From the NCBI GenBank assembly GCA_003797895.1, contig RKQB01000002.1, positions 559,354 through 623,353 of the forward strand: 64,000 bases of DNA. Reading direction: 5' to 3'. The notes under the pieces were generated by a model, which was not told where the DNA came from, did not search any database, and was given only the letters and a program-made list of their open reading frames with translations. The position numbers and the translations under genes are program-made. The DNA is from Cyclobacteriaceae bacterium YHN15 (lineage in GTDB: Bacteria > Bacteroidota > Bacteroidia > Cytophagales > Cyclobacteriaceae). This document shows, piece by piece, positions 44,832-54,211 of this stretch. The number at the start of each line of letters is the position of its first letter. Within the stretch, counting starts at the first letter, position 1.

Positions 44832-47378
44832 ATGAATAAAAGCAGGAGAGATTTCCTAAAACAAGCAAGTATCTTTTCAGGAGGTATGGCACTGTGGGGA
44901 GGTATACCACAAGCCATCCAAAAAGCCATGGCAATTAGTCCAGCAAAAGGTAGTACTTTTTATGATGCAGAACATGTGGTTTTTCTGATGCAGGAAAACA
45001 GGTCTTTTGACCATGCTTTAGGTTCTTTGCAGGGAGTACGGGGTTTTAATGACCCAAGAGCAATAAAGTTGGCAAATGGACTACCTGTTTGGCTACAACA
45101 GGACAAAAAAGTCAATACCCATAAGCCTTTTCATTTAGATATTAAAAATACCAAGGCAACTTGGATGAAGGATATCCCTCATTCATGGGAAAACCAAGTG
45201 GATGCCAGAAATGAAGGTAATTACGACGGCTGGATTGAATCCAAAAGACCCGGGACCAAAGAGTTTGGTCATGTACCTTTGACCATGGGATATTATTCAA
45301 GACAAGATATCCCATTCTATTATGCCTTAGCTGACGCTTTTACAGTTTGTGATCAGCATTTTTGTTCTGCATTGACAGGGACCACTACTAACAGAATGTA
45401 TTTTTGGACAGGGAAGAGCAGAAATAATGATGGGTTTTCCGTTGTCAGAAATTCTGAGGCCACCTATTCGAAAGAAGTTGACTGGAAAACTTTCCCTGAA
45501 AGATTGGAAGAAAGTGGGGTTTCCTGGAAAGTCTATCAAAATGAAATCAGTTTACCTTCCGGTCTGACAGGTGAAGATGAATCATTATTGGCCAATTTTA
45601 CAGACAATAACCTAGAATGGTTCAAGCAATACCATGTACGCTTTGCAAAAAGCCATTATCCTTTTCTTCAGAAACTGGAAAAGGAATTGGTAAGCGAAAT
45701 TTCCGATTTAGAGCTTGTCATAAAGTCAAATTTTGTGGAAGGACAGAATAAGGAACTGGAAGAATTAAAATTTAAACTCAAGGATACCAAAGAAAAACTG
45801 ATCACATTTCATCCTGATAATTTTTCGAAACTTTCAGAAAACGAAAGAAATCTTCACCTCAAAGCCTTTGCCATAAATAATGAAGACCCTGATTTTCATT
45901 CCACAGAATGGATGAATTATGAATCAGAAGGTCAGGCATTTAAAACCAAAATTCCAAAAGGTGATATTCTCCATCAATTCAGAAATGATGTCAAAGTTGG
46001 AAATCTCCCAACTGTTTCCTGGTTAGTAGCTCCACAAAAGTTTTCTGATCATCCCTCCGCACCATGGTATGGAGCCTGGTATGTTTCTGAGGTAATGAAT
46101 ATACTTACGGAAAATCCTGAGATCTGGAAGAAAACCATTTTCATCCTGAACTATGATGAAAATGATGGTTATTTTGACCATATTCCTCCCTTTGTTGCCC
46201 CTCATCCCTCCGATCAAAAGACAGGGAAAGTTACCCCGGGAATCAATACCTCTGATGAATTTGTGACCCTTGAGGAGGAATTGGCCAAACCGGGTATGAA
46301 GCCCGAAAATGCAAGGCAAAGCCCAATTGGTTTAGGATACAGGGTGCCATTGATCATTGCTTCTCCCTGGACAAGGGGAGGATGGGTCAATTCAGAGGTT
46401 TGCGATCTGACTTCCTCCATCATGTTTCTGGAAAAGTTTTTGGAACATAAAGCCGGTAAATCTATCATAGAAGAAAACATCAGTTCCTGGAGGAGAACCA
46501 TATGTGGTGACCTGACTTCTGTATTCCGTCCTTACCAAGGGGAAGACATTGAATTTCCTGAGCCCATCCAACAAAAAGAATTTATGAGCATGATTCATCA
46601 GGCAAGTTTCAAAGACTTGCCCAACAATTTCACACCTCTCAAACAGCAGGAAATACAAGACGTAAAAATGAAAGGAATCAAATCTAAAATCCTTCCAAAA
46701 CAAGAACCCGGAATCCGTAATTCTTCTCCCTTGACTTATGAAGTATATGTTGACGGAAGTTTAAATCTATCTCATCAAATATTCCGATTATCTTTTCAGA
46801 ACAAAAAAGACGTTTTTGGCGAGAAAACTTCGGGAGTTCCAATTCAGGTTTATGCTCCCTGCAGATATTTGGAAGAAGAAAAATGGTTACCTATGAAGTC
46901 TTGGTCTTTTGCTATTGAAGCAGGATCTGAACTTGATTATGTTTGGCCAGTTAAAAATTTTGATAATGGCATTTATCATCTGGATGCCTATGGACCAAAT
47001 GGCTTTTTTAGAAGTTTTAAAGGTCAGAGTGATGAGCCCTTAACAGAAGTGTTGATCACCTATGATATTCAAAATAAAAGTAATCCACGGTTGATTCTTG
47101 AAGTTAAAAATCTTGACAAGAAAATTGCCTTGGATTTTGAACTTCAGGACCAAGCTTATGGAAAAGAAAAACATTTCTTTAAAGTAGATCCACTCCAAAA
47201 GTTTTTGCTGTCCCTTGAAACAGGTAAAAGTTTTGGATGGTATGATTATGCTTTGAAAATCGTAGGTTTTCCAAATTTTGAACGAAGGTTTGCCGGTCGA
47301 ATAGAAAGCGGATTACCTTCAAAAACTGATCCTCAAATGGGAAATCTTTCAAATTCAACTGACAATCAAAACGGATGA
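44832..47378 (+). CDS. Phosphocholine-type phospholipase C (phosphoesterase family), Tat-exported, 848 aa
   Basis: Tat signal SRRDFLKQASIFSGG at residues 4-18. The catalytic phosphoesterase domain (about 45-555) has the family opening HVVFLMQENRSFDHALGSLQGVRGFNDPRA, FILNYDENDGYFDHIPPFVAPHPS and YRVPLIIASPWTRGG. Two C-terminal DUF756-like beta domains are at about 640-730 and 755-835. This family hydrolyses phosphatidylcholine and related lipids to phosphocholine and diacylglycerol, usually in the periplasm or outside. It overlaps the next gene by 4 nt (ATGA), so the two are translationally coupled. Head-group specificity is not provable here. Confidence 0.93.
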   Translation: MNKSRRDFLKQASIFSGGMALWGGIPQAIQKAMAISPAKGSTFYDAEHVVFLMQENRSFDHALGSLQGVRGFNDPRAIKLANGLPVWLQQDKKVNTHKPFHLDIKNTKATWMKDIPHSWENQVDARNEGNYDGWIESKRPGTKEFGHVPLTMGYYSRQDIPFYYALADAFTVCDQHFCSALTGTTTNRMYFWTGKSRNNDGFSVVRNSEATYSKEVDWKTFPERLEESGVSWKVYQNEISLPSGLTGEDESLLANFTDNNLEWFKQYHVRFAKSHYPFLQKLEKELVSEISDLELVIKSNFVEGQNKELEELKFKLKDTKEKLITFHPDNFSKLSENERNLHLKAFAINNEDPDFHSTEWMNYESEGQAFKTKIPKGDILHQFRNDVKVGNLPTVSWLVAPQKFSDHPSAPWYGAWYVSEVMNILTENPEIWKKTIFILNYDENDGYFDHIPPFVAPHPSDQKTGKVTPGINTSDEFVTLEEELAKPGMKPENARQSPIGLGYRVPLIIASPWTRGGWVNSEVCDLTSSIMFLEKFLEHKAGKSIIEENISSWRRTICGDLTSVFRPYQGEDIEFPEPIQQKEFMSMIHQASFKDLPNNFTPLKQQEIQDVKMKGIKSKILPKQEPGIRNSSPLTYEVYVDGSLNLSHQIFRLSFQNKKDVFGEKTSGVPIQVYAPCRYLEEEKWLPMKSWSFAIEAGSELDYVWPVKNFDNGIYHLDAYGPNGFFRSFKGQSDEPLTEVLITYDIQNKSNPRLILEVKNLDKKIALDFELQDQAYGKEKHFFKVDPLQKFLLSLETGKSFGWYDYALKIVGFPNFERRFAGRIESGLPSKTDPQMGNLSNSTDNQNG

Positions 47379-48466
47379 AAAAGATATATCTAATCCTTGT
47401 TCTATTCAGTTCTTTTATCTGTGGTTCAAAGGCACAAGAGAAAAAAACTGAAAACTTGATATTTATTACCCTTGATGGTCTAAGGTGGCAGGAAGTGTTT
47501 TATGGTGCGGATTCACTTTTGGTCGTAGATACCAAATATGCACAGGATCCGGAAAAACTGACCAAACAATTTTGGAATACTGATCCCAAGGTAAGAAGGG
47601 AAATCCTTATGCCGTTTTTTTGGCAGGTGATTGCACAAAAAGGTCAACTTCATGGAAACAGGAAGTTTGGGAGTAAGGTAAATGATAAAAACCGCATGGT
47701 TTTTTCCAAGCCTTGCTATAATGAAATTTTTGCCGGATATCCTGATGATGAGCGTATCAACAGCAACAGTAAGGAAAACAACCCCAATCCAAATTTTCTG
47801 GAATTCCTTGACAAACAACCAGCTTTCGAAGGAAAGGTGTCAGCCTTTGCCTCTTGGGATGTATTCCCCGCTATCCTGAATAGGGACCGAAATAACCTCA
47901 AACTTAATGCAGGGTTTGAAAAGGCCTCAGGCAGTGACCTGACACAAATTGAAATTTTTTTGAACCGTGCCCAGGATGAAATCCGTGGACCATGGGGCGG
48001 TGTACGATTGGATTTCTTCACCCATCACTTTGCCATGGAAGAATTGAAAAACAGGAAACCAAAAGTACTTTATATAGGCTACGGAGAAACAGATGACTAC
48101 AGTCATGATGACAGATATGATCAATATTTGTTATCAGCTCAGCAAACAGATGCATATATCAGGGAAATATGGGATTTTGTTCAATCTGATCCACAATATA
48201 GGGACAAAACTACCATGCTTATCATGACAGACCATGGCCGGGGTGTATATCCAAAAGTAAACTGGAAAAGCCATTCAGGTAACGTACCTAATTCAGATGA
48301 GATATGGCTAGCAGCCATAGGACCGGACACGCCTCCCTTGGGTGAAGTCAAGGTAAATGTCCAATATTTTGCCATGCAGGTAGCAAGAACAATGGTTGAA
48401 ATGCTTGGCTTTCATTATCCAATAGAAAAAGCAGGCGAAGTAATCCCTTTGGTGTTGGGAAAATAG
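47375..48466 (+). CDS. Alkaline-phosphatase-superfamily hydrolase, 363 aa
   Basis: Signal peptide (about 1-20, ending GSKAQE), then the superfamily core: LIFITLDGLRWQEVFYG with the first metal-binding Asp, YIGYGETDDYSHDDRYDQY with Asp/His ligands, and MLIMTDHGRGVYPKVNWKSHSG with the DH and H ligands. The FSKPCYNEIFAGYPDD segment takes the place of the nucleophile region. Type I phosphodiesterase/phosphatase-like; the substrate could be a phospho head group released by the phospholipase, but this is inference. Overlaps both neighbours or abuts them with no gap. Confidence 0.88.
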   Translation: MKKIYLILVLFSSFICGSKAQEKKTENLIFITLDGLRWQEVFYGADSLLVVDTKYAQDPEKLTKQFWNTDPKVRREILMPFFWQVIAQKGQLHGNRKFGSKVNDKNRMVFSKPCYNEIFAGYPDDERINSNSKENNPNPNFLEFLDKQPAFEGKVSAFASWDVFPAILNRDRNNLKLNAGFEKASGSDLTQIEIFLNRAQDEIRGPWGGVRLDFFTHHFAMEELKNRKPKVLYIGYGETDDYSHDDRYDQYLLSAQQTDAYIREIWDFVQSDPQYRDKTTMLIMTDHGRGVYPKVNWKSHSGNVPNSDEIWLAAIGPDTPPLGEVKVNVQYFAMQVARTMVEMLGFHYPIEKAGEVIPLVLGK

Positions 48467-50125
48467 ATGAAGAATTCAATTTTTATTATTGCATTACTCA
48501 TTCTTTTTTCATGTAATAAAGAGGACTTCAAAGGGACATTTTCCCGGTCAGCTTTTGATCATTTGGATCCATTAATGCGTTTGTCTCCTCTGGAAAACCT
48601 TCCGGTTGAGGAAATTTTGCTTATCGAAGAAGGATGGAATTTTCTTGGCTGGGACAATAGCGCCGGCAAGAATGCCTCAATTCCCAAGCCTTCAGAAATT
48701 GAGTTGATCAGATTGCCACATCTGATTCCCTATGCCAATAGCAATATTTGGTACTCCAATAAGTTGGTCCTTGACAAAGGGTATCTGTCAATACATGCCG
48801 ATGATGGTGCTCAATTATGGATCAATGGAAAACAAATCTTTCAGAATTCAGTCGGGGTATTTCCTATTGAAAATCCCTCTAAAGAACCCGCAGACATTTT
48901 GATCCGCGTGATCAATAATGCGGTTTCAGGCGGGCTTACCAGGGTTTTTTGGGTCAATCAGGATGTTTTGGACGATGCTATAAATCAGCATCAAAAATCC
49001 ATATTATTGAAATTACAAAAAGCCAAAAAAGATCTATGGACAGGTGAAAACTTGCCCGATAACTGGGAAGATTATCCGATTTGGTTCAATGATCCTGTTA
49101 TCTTTCCCAAAGGTGATGACAGCTTGATGGTAAGGTGGTCAGGCGAACAAAATGTCAAAGCCAAGCTGCATTTTGGACATGAACCAAAAATGGTATTGAC
49201 TACCGTGGATCTTTTGGAAGAAAACGGAATTTATAGTGCCATGGTCCCCTTCAAAAAATGCCAATATTTTTATTTTGAAATGAAAAATACTGTTTCACCG
49301 CTTTTTAAAGTAGAGTCAAATTCAAAAACAAAATCCACTGCTTTCTCTGTGTGGGCAGACAGTCAGGGAGGATGGGATATTTTTGCAAAGATCTTGCAGA
49401 AAATGAAAATCCAAAATCCCGAATTTACAGTTGGTGTGGGGGACTTAGTGGGAAATGGCAGAAATAGTTGGGAATATGTGAGACTTCAGAATGAATTGCA
49501 TCAACTTCCTGTTCCACATTATCTCTTGGCAGGAAATCATGACTATGACGGAAGTTATAATAACTGGACTCCTGAAAACTTCAATTTTTATCTGAAAAAT
49601 AGTAATGAGAAAAATTATCAATTTTGGAAAAAAGGTCCCTGTGCATTTATTGCCCTGGATCCAAATGAAAACTTCCCTATTGGCATAGAAAAGGGCTCTG
49701 AACAATTCGATTGGTTCCAAAAAACCATCATCACAGAAGATTGGGCCAATGCACCATGGAAAATTATTTTTGTCCACCAACCTCCGTTCAGTCAGGGATG
49801 GAAAGGTTATCAGGGTGAAAAAAGCATTCAGGAACTATTGCAAACCTACTGGGAATCCGGACAGATTGATCTGGTCATATCAGGACATACCCATGATTAT
49901 GAGCGCCTGATTCTCAAACATCAAAATGGAAAAACAGCCTTTTTAATTCTTGGAGGTGCCGGTGGTAAACTGGAAAATGTAAATAACATGGAGGAATTGC
50001 CAAAAATGGATAAAATATTCAGAACGCACCATTTCGGTATGATTAAAGCAAGTGCCAACGCATTGGAATTCGAGGCAATAGATATCAATGGACAGGTTAT
50101 TGATTCATTTATACTTAGGAAATGA
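48467..50125 (+). CDS. Metallophosphoesterase lipoprotein, 552 aa
   Basis: Lipobox LFSC (Cys16). The N-terminal part contains a PA14-like patch (GYLSIHADDGAQLWINGKQIF, about 104-124), then a purple-acid-phosphatase-like beta domain. The metallophosphoesterase domain follows (about 290-545): FSVWADSQGGWD in place of the usual DxH start, VGVGDLVGNG, YLLAGNHDYDG, IIFVHQPPF and VISGHTHDYERL. All but the first His ligand are recognisable. Starts directly after the phosphatase stop (TAG then ATG), so it is the fifth gene of the SusCD operon. Its end overlaps the convergent HD gene by 11 nt. Confidence 0.88.
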   Translation: MKNSIFIIALLILFSCNKEDFKGTFSRSAFDHLDPLMRLSPLENLPVEEILLIEEGWNFLGWDNSAGKNASIPKPSEIELIRLPHLIPYANSNIWYSNKLVLDKGYLSIHADDGAQLWINGKQIFQNSVGVFPIENPSKEPADILIRVINNAVSGGLTRVFWVNQDVLDDAINQHQKSILLKLQKAKKDLWTGENLPDNWEDYPIWFNDPVIFPKGDDSLMVRWSGEQNVKAKLHFGHEPKMVLTTVDLLEENGIYSAMVPFKKCQYFYFEMKNTVSPLFKVESNSKTKSTAFSVWADSQGGWDIFAKILQKMKIQNPEFTVGVGDLVGNGRNSWEYVRLQNELHQLPVPHYLLAGNHDYDGSYNNWTPENFNFYLKNSNEKNYQFWKKGPCAFIALDPNENFPIGIEKGSEQFDWFQKTIITEDWANAPWKIIFVHQPPFSQGWKGYQGEKSIQELLQTYWESGQIDLVISGHTHDYERLILKHQNGKTAFLILGGAGGKLENVNNMEELPKMDKIFRTHHFGMIKASANALEFEAIDINGQVIDSFILRK

Positions 50126-50687
50126 TTTTCAATGCCATGGCACGGTACTTATCAATTTCGGGTAAAGGTACATTTTCCTCTTTGGCCAATTCATCCCAGG
50201 TCCGCATCTTTAAAGAGAGTTCAAATAGTTCATCATTTTCGAAATCCTCTGCTTCTTCCTGGGTCATTGGACCTCCCTGATATTCCAATGTTTCTTTGCT
50301 GGCCAGGGATAATTTGTGATAATATTCAGGATACTTGAAAGTAAGATATCGCTTTGCCTGAACATGATTTTCAACCAATTTTGCCACTTTTTCAGAAAAC
50401 CCCATTTTGCGTAAAAAATCAGCACCTAATTTTTCATGGCGTATTGCCCCAAAGCCTCCCATATGCTCAAGACCGGTTTCCAAAGCAAATAGGTGGCCGA
50501 TATCGTGAAAAAAAGAAGCAAGAATGACTTCTTTCCCATAACCTTCTTTTTCCGCCAATTGAGCGGACTGACACATATGCTCAATTTGGGAAACAGGTTC
50601 ACCTATATAATCTGCCATACCAAAGCGGTCATAAAGATCAAATACTTCATTCACCTTCTTTTTTTTGATTTCAAGTTTTGGATCCAT
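50115..50687 (-). CDS. HD-domain di-iron oxygenase, PhnZ-like, 190 aa
   Basis: The residues lining the mixed-valent di-iron site of PhnZ-type C-P cleaving oxygenases are all present at the same spacing: Tyr27 and Glu30 (DYIGEPVSQIEHM), His37, the His61-Asp62 pair with His65 (FFHDIGHLF), His84, His108 and Asp165 (MRTWDELAKE). PhnZ-type enzymes cleave 1-hydroxy-2-aminoethylphosphonate to glycine and phosphate, and TmpB acts on the trimethylated analogue. Neighbours encode a phosphonatase-like hydrolase and a TIGR03364-type oxidase. It is convergent with the phosphoesterase and divergent from the hydrolase gene. Inositol-oxygenase-like proteins are a less likely alternative. Confidence 0.87.
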   Translation of the reverse strand: MDPKLEIKKKKVNEVFDLYDRFGMADYIGEPVSQIEHMCQSAQLAEKEGYGKEVILASFFHDIGHLFALETGLEHMGGFGAIRHEKLGADFLRKMGFSEKVAKLVENHVQAKRYLTFKYPEYYHKLSLASKETLEYQGGPMTQEEAEDFENDELFELSLKMRTWDELAKEENVPLPEIDKYRAMALKIIS

Positions 50688-50747
50688 TTTTCAAATGTTT
50701 ATAAATACTAAATTAAACCAAATAAATACTGTGGAAAAAGAATTTAT

Positions 50748-50764
50748 GTTAATAAATAATTAAC
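50748..50764. promoter_or_regulatory. Possible operator in the divergent phosphonate-gene gap
   Basis: GTTAAT-AAATA-ATTAAC is a perfect inverted repeat of 6-bp arms with a 5-nt spacer, between the HD-oxygenase gene and the phosphonatase-like gene. The XRE-cupin regulator of the downstream operon is a candidate binder. It is AT-rich and could be chance. Confidence 0.35.
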
Positions 50765-50883
50765 TTCTGTAGTCCCATTTCAATTTATTGAAAAACCTTA
50801 AAATGACTATTTATCATGAACTTGTATTAACTTATTTGGGATTATAATTCCATAAATTTAACACAAGAATAACTCAATATTTT

Positions 50884-50914
50884 TTTGCACAAGTTAAACA
50901 AAAGTTTATTTTTG
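50884..50914 (+). promoter_or_regulatory. Bacteroidota promoter for the phosphonatase-like operon
   Basis: TTTG at 50884-50887, 19 nt, then TATTTTTG at 50907-50914: an exact TTTG-N19-TAnnTTTG match. Transcription would start near 50921, about 30 nt before the ATG at 50952. Confidence 0.7.
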
Positions 50915-50951
50915 CTAAACATAAAAATTAAATAAACCCATCCTTGGCAAT

Positions 50952-51689
50952 ATGAAAAAAACGATAAAACTGGCTGTCTTTGATATGGCAGGAACTACCA
51001 TTAAAGACAACAGCAATGTTGCAGCAGCTTTTCAGGAAGCATTTCTTCAACACGGATTCGATAAAGTTACTTTGGAAGAAGCTCAGGAAAAGATGGGATA
51101 CCCTAAACCATTGGCAATCAAAGACATATTGTTGCAAAATATTGCTGACAAAAACCTGATTACTGAAGAACTTATAGCTTCCATACATTCCGATTTTGTC
51201 AAAAATATGATTGCTTATTATAAGGATACACCAGGAATTTCATATATGGATGATGCCGAAGAAGTATTTGAAAAACTCCAAAATTTGGGAATAAAAGTTG
51301 GCTTGGATACAGGATTCAGCAGAGATATCACTGACGTGATTTTGGAAAGAGTGGGATGGAAAAATACGCCCCTGATAGATATTACGGTTTGTAGTGATGA
51401 AGTGGAAAAAGGCCGTCCTTTTCCTGATATGATCCAGGTAATGATGGGTAAATTTGGGATTAAGGATCCAAAGGAGGTTATCAAAATAGGAGATACGGAA
51501 GTAGATGTCAATCAGGGACTTAATTCCGGTTGTCTGATGAGTATTGGCGTGACCACGGGTGCATTTACCAAAGAGGAATTGGCCAAGCATAAACCTACCC
51601 ACATCATCAATTCTTTAAAGGAAATTGTTCCGTTGGTAAAGGACTATTTGGAAAAAGAGGTCAATACGGTTAATCAAAAAGCCCTATAG
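50952..51689 (+). CDS. Phosphonatase-like HAD hydrolase (PhnX-like, TIGR03351 type), 245 aa
   Basis: HAD phosphatase with nucleophile Asp11 in LAVFDMAGTTI, GLDTGFSRD (motif II), VEKGRPFPDM (motif III Lys) and IKIGDTEVDVNQG (motif IV). In the cap, MGYPKPLAI places Lys52 four residues after Met48, the same arrangement as the Schiff-base Lys of phosphonoacetaldehyde hydrolase (MGLLK). This supports C-P bond cleavage via an imine. Family knowledge links TIGR03351 to FAD oxidases such as the one encoded at 53049. First gene of a four-gene operon behind a strong promoter. Confidence 0.9.
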   Translation: MKKTIKLAVFDMAGTTIKDNSNVAAAFQEAFLQHGFDKVTLEEAQEKMGYPKPLAIKDILLQNIADKNLITEELIASIHSDFVKNMIAYYKDTPGISYMDDAEEVFEKLQNLGIKVGLDTGFSRDITDVILERVGWKNTPLIDITVCSDEVEKGRPFPDMIQVMMGKFGIKDPKEVIKIGDTEVDVNQGLNSGCLMSIGVTTGAFTKEELAKHKPTHIINSLKEIVPLVKDYLEKEVNTVNQKAL

Positions 51690-51711
51690 TTAATTTTTCA
51701 GCAGTCCTCCT

Positions 51712-53034
51712 ATGCTTGAAATACCTTCATTGAGGAATAAACTGGCTCGAAGCAGCAATTTTGCCATGAGCTTATTTGCTGCCGGCATGGCTTTTCTGAC
51801 CTACAGCAGCATGTATGCATTTAGAAAACCATTTGCGGCTGCAACTTTTGAAGGAGAAATTTTATATGGACTGGACCTGAAGGTATGGCTGATTTTAGCC
51901 CAGACTTTTGGCTACATGGCAAGTAAATTCTACGGAGTCAAGATGATTTCGGAGCTTAAGCCGGAGAAACGTGCATTTTTAATCCTTTTTTTAATTGGAA
52001 TTTCGTGGATGGGCCTTTTGGGATTTGCCCTATTACCCGCCCCTTTCAATATTTTAAGTTTCCTCATCAATGGATTCCCATTGGGTTTGATCTGGGGACT
52101 GGTTTTTCATTACCTGGAAGGAAGAAAGTTTACAGAAATGATGGGAAGTATCCTGGCTGTGAGTTTCGTCTTTTCTTCGGGCTTGGTCAAAACCATTGGC
52201 AAATACTTGATGGATGAATGGCAGGTCAGTGAAAATTGGATGCCTTTTTGGACGGGTGGTCTTTTTGTACCCCTACTATTGATCGCAGTGATTCTTTTGA
52301 ACCAAACCCCTGCCCCCTCAGAACAGGATATTTCCTTGCGCTCTGCCAGGAAGCCCATGTCCAAAGCGGAGAGAAAAGCCTTTTTCAAGGCGTTCAAGCC
52401 CGGGATTATCATTTTGATTTTGGTCTATGTTGTATTGACTGCTTTAAGAGACTTGAGGGATAATTTTGCTGTGGAAATCTGGGAAGCATTGGATATTGTG
52501 GTCAGTCCCGCACTCCTCACGCAAACTGAAATCCCCGTTACCTTGCTCTTATTGTTTTTGATGGCCTCCTTGGTTTTGGTCAAAAACAACCAAACGGCCC
52601 TTTTCATCAACCATTGGATCATTATAGCAGGTCTTGGTTTGGCAGTAGTCTCGACCATTTTACTTAAAATGGGAATCATCTCCCCTTTTTATTGGGTAGT
52701 AGGAACGGGAACAGGGATTTATATGGGTTATATCCCTTTTAACTGTCTGCTATTCGAAAGATTGATCGCTGCATTCCGCACTGCTGGAAATGTGGGTTTT
52801 CTGATGTATCTGGCAGATAGTTTTGGATATTTGGGTTCGGTGGGGATTGTAACCATCAAGCAATTTGGTATTTTGGAAAACAAGAGCTGGTACAATTTTT
52901 ACTCGCAGGTAATCCTCATATTTTTGAGTCTGAGTGTAGTTCTGATACTTTATACCCTTTTTTATTTTAAAAGAAAATTAAAAAAGCCAGTCACTTTAAT
53001 TCACGAAGAAGTCATCCTGAAAACAAGCTTTTAA
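51712..53034 (+). CDS. DUF5690/MFS-type transporter, 440 aa
   Basis: About ten to twelve membrane segments, starting with the family opening SSNFAMSLFAAGMAFLTYSSMYAFRKPFAAATFEG. The cytoplasmic middle loop (about 205-230) has a cluster of Lys/Arg (ARKPMSKAERKAFFKAF). The DUF5690 family is MFS-like and of unknown substrate; its position between the phosphonatase-like and the FAD-oxidase genes (22-nt and 14-nt gaps) makes an aminophosphonate or related organophosphorus compound the plausible cargo. This is inference. Confidence 0.88.
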   Translation: MLEIPSLRNKLARSSNFAMSLFAAGMAFLTYSSMYAFRKPFAAATFEGEILYGLDLKVWLILAQTFGYMASKFYGVKMISELKPEKRAFLILFLIGISWMGLLGFALLPAPFNILSFLINGFPLGLIWGLVFHYLEGRKFTEMMGSILAVSFVFSSGLVKTIGKYLMDEWQVSENWMPFWTGGLFVPLLLIAVILLNQTPAPSEQDISLRSARKPMSKAERKAFFKAFKPGIIILILVYVVLTALRDLRDNFAVEIWEALDIVVSPALLTQTEIPVTLLLLFLMASLVLVKNNQTALFINHWIIIAGLGLAVVSTILLKMGIISPFYWVVGTGTGIYMGYIPFNCLLFERLIAAFRTAGNVGFLMYLADSFGYLGSVGIVTIKQFGILENKSWYNFYSQVILIFLSLSVVLILYTLFYFKRKLKKPVTLIHEEVILKTSF

Positions 53035-53048
53035 ACCAATTTCAAAAA

Positions 53049-54173
53049 ATGAATCAATCAGCAATAGTAATAGGTGCGGGGATAGTTGGACTTGCCATCA
53101 CAAGAGCCTTGTCCAATAAAGGCTGGAATGTGAAAGTCATTGAAAGAAACCCAAGACCTGTGGGTGCATCTATCCGGAATTTTGGAATGGTTTGGCCCGT
53201 TGGTCAACCCCAGGGAGAGACTTTTGACAGGGCAATCCGGTCAAGGGAGATTTGGTTGGAAATGAGCAAAAATGCCGGGTTTTGGGCAGAAGAAACAGGT
53301 TCCCTTCATTTGGCTTACACTGAGCTTGAAAATGAGGTGATTGCTGAATATGTCCATGCCATGCAGCATCTCAAATCTGCCCATCACCTGAATCCCGTAC
53401 AAACAAAAGCTAAAAGTCCTGCAGCCATTACCCAAGGCTTGAAAGGAGCACTTTGGACAGAGGAAGAAATGATTGTGGATCCAAGGGAAGCCATTTGGAA
53501 AACTGCTGATTATTTGGAGTCTCAAGAGAATATCACATTCGAGTGGAATAAAACTGTTTCCCTTATAAACAGAAACAAAGTCTTTTCAGGTAATGAATGT
53601 TGGGAAGCTGATTTGATTTTTGTCTGCAGTGGTGCCGATTTCGAAACCTTATATCCGGAAATTTTCAGGAAAACTGAAATAACGAAATGTAAATTACAGA
53701 TGATGCGTTTGATCAAGCAGCCAGCCAACTGGAGAATTGGCCCTCCTCTGTGTGCAGGGCTAAGTTTTATCCATTATAAAGGTTTCCAAGTTGCCCCTTC
53801 CTTACCGAAACTTAAAGAAATTTATGAAGCCCAATACCCAGACTTATTGGAATTGGGAATACATGTGATGGTTTCCCAAAACGGCACTGGACAATTGACC
53901 ATTGGTGACAGTCATGAATACGGTTTACACCTTGATCCCTTCGACAGGCAGGAAATCAACGATAAAATACTTGGTTTTCTTAAAACTTTTGCTGTCTTTA
54001 AGGATTGGTCTATGGAATCTTCATGGCATGGAATTTATCCCAAAATGACCAATGGAGCTACAGAACTGATTTTACAGGCAGATCCGCAGGTTTGGATTGT
54101 CAACGGTCTGGGAGGTGCCGGGATGACACTTTCATTTGGATTGGGGGAAGAAGTGGTAAATAGTTTGCTTTGA
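53049..54173 (+). CDS. FAD-dependent oxidoreductase, TIGR03364 type, 374 aa
   Basis: DAO-like enzyme. GxGxxG dinucleotide motif in AIVIGAGIVGLAITRALSNKGW (about 5-26), ERNPRP at the strand end, and the family segment GASIRNFGMVWPVGQPQGETFD (about 39-60). The C-terminal FAD-binding end is VWIVNGLGGAGMTLSFGLGEEV. This clade co-occurs with TIGR03351 phosphonatase-like hydrolases and is thought to oxidise an aminophosphonate to the aldehyde. Recent literature names such enzymes PbfC/PbfD (from memory). It therefore probably feeds the PhnX-like enzyme. Substrate is inferred from context. Confidence 0.9.
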   Translation: MNQSAIVIGAGIVGLAITRALSNKGWNVKVIERNPRPVGASIRNFGMVWPVGQPQGETFDRAIRSREIWLEMSKNAGFWAEETGSLHLAYTELENEVIAEYVHAMQHLKSAHHLNPVQTKAKSPAAITQGLKGALWTEEEMIVDPREAIWKTADYLESQENITFEWNKTVSLINRNKVFSGNECWEADLIFVCSGADFETLYPEIFRKTEITKCKLQMMRLIKQPANWRIGPPLCAGLSFIHYKGFQVAPSLPKLKEIYEAQYPDLLELGIHVMVSQNGTGQLTIGDSHEYGLHLDPFDRQEINDKILGFLKTFAVFKDWSMESSWHGIYPKMTNGATELILQADPQVWIVNGLGGAGMTLSFGLGEEVVNSLL

Positions 54174-54211
54174 TGCATTTCAAAGCTGCTAATTTCTATT
54201 ATTTTTAGTCC

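Noticed and set aside
50748..50764. Inverted repeat as a proven XRE-cupin operator
   Set aside because: AT-rich palindromes of this size are frequent by chance in such gaps; kept only as a low-confidence site.
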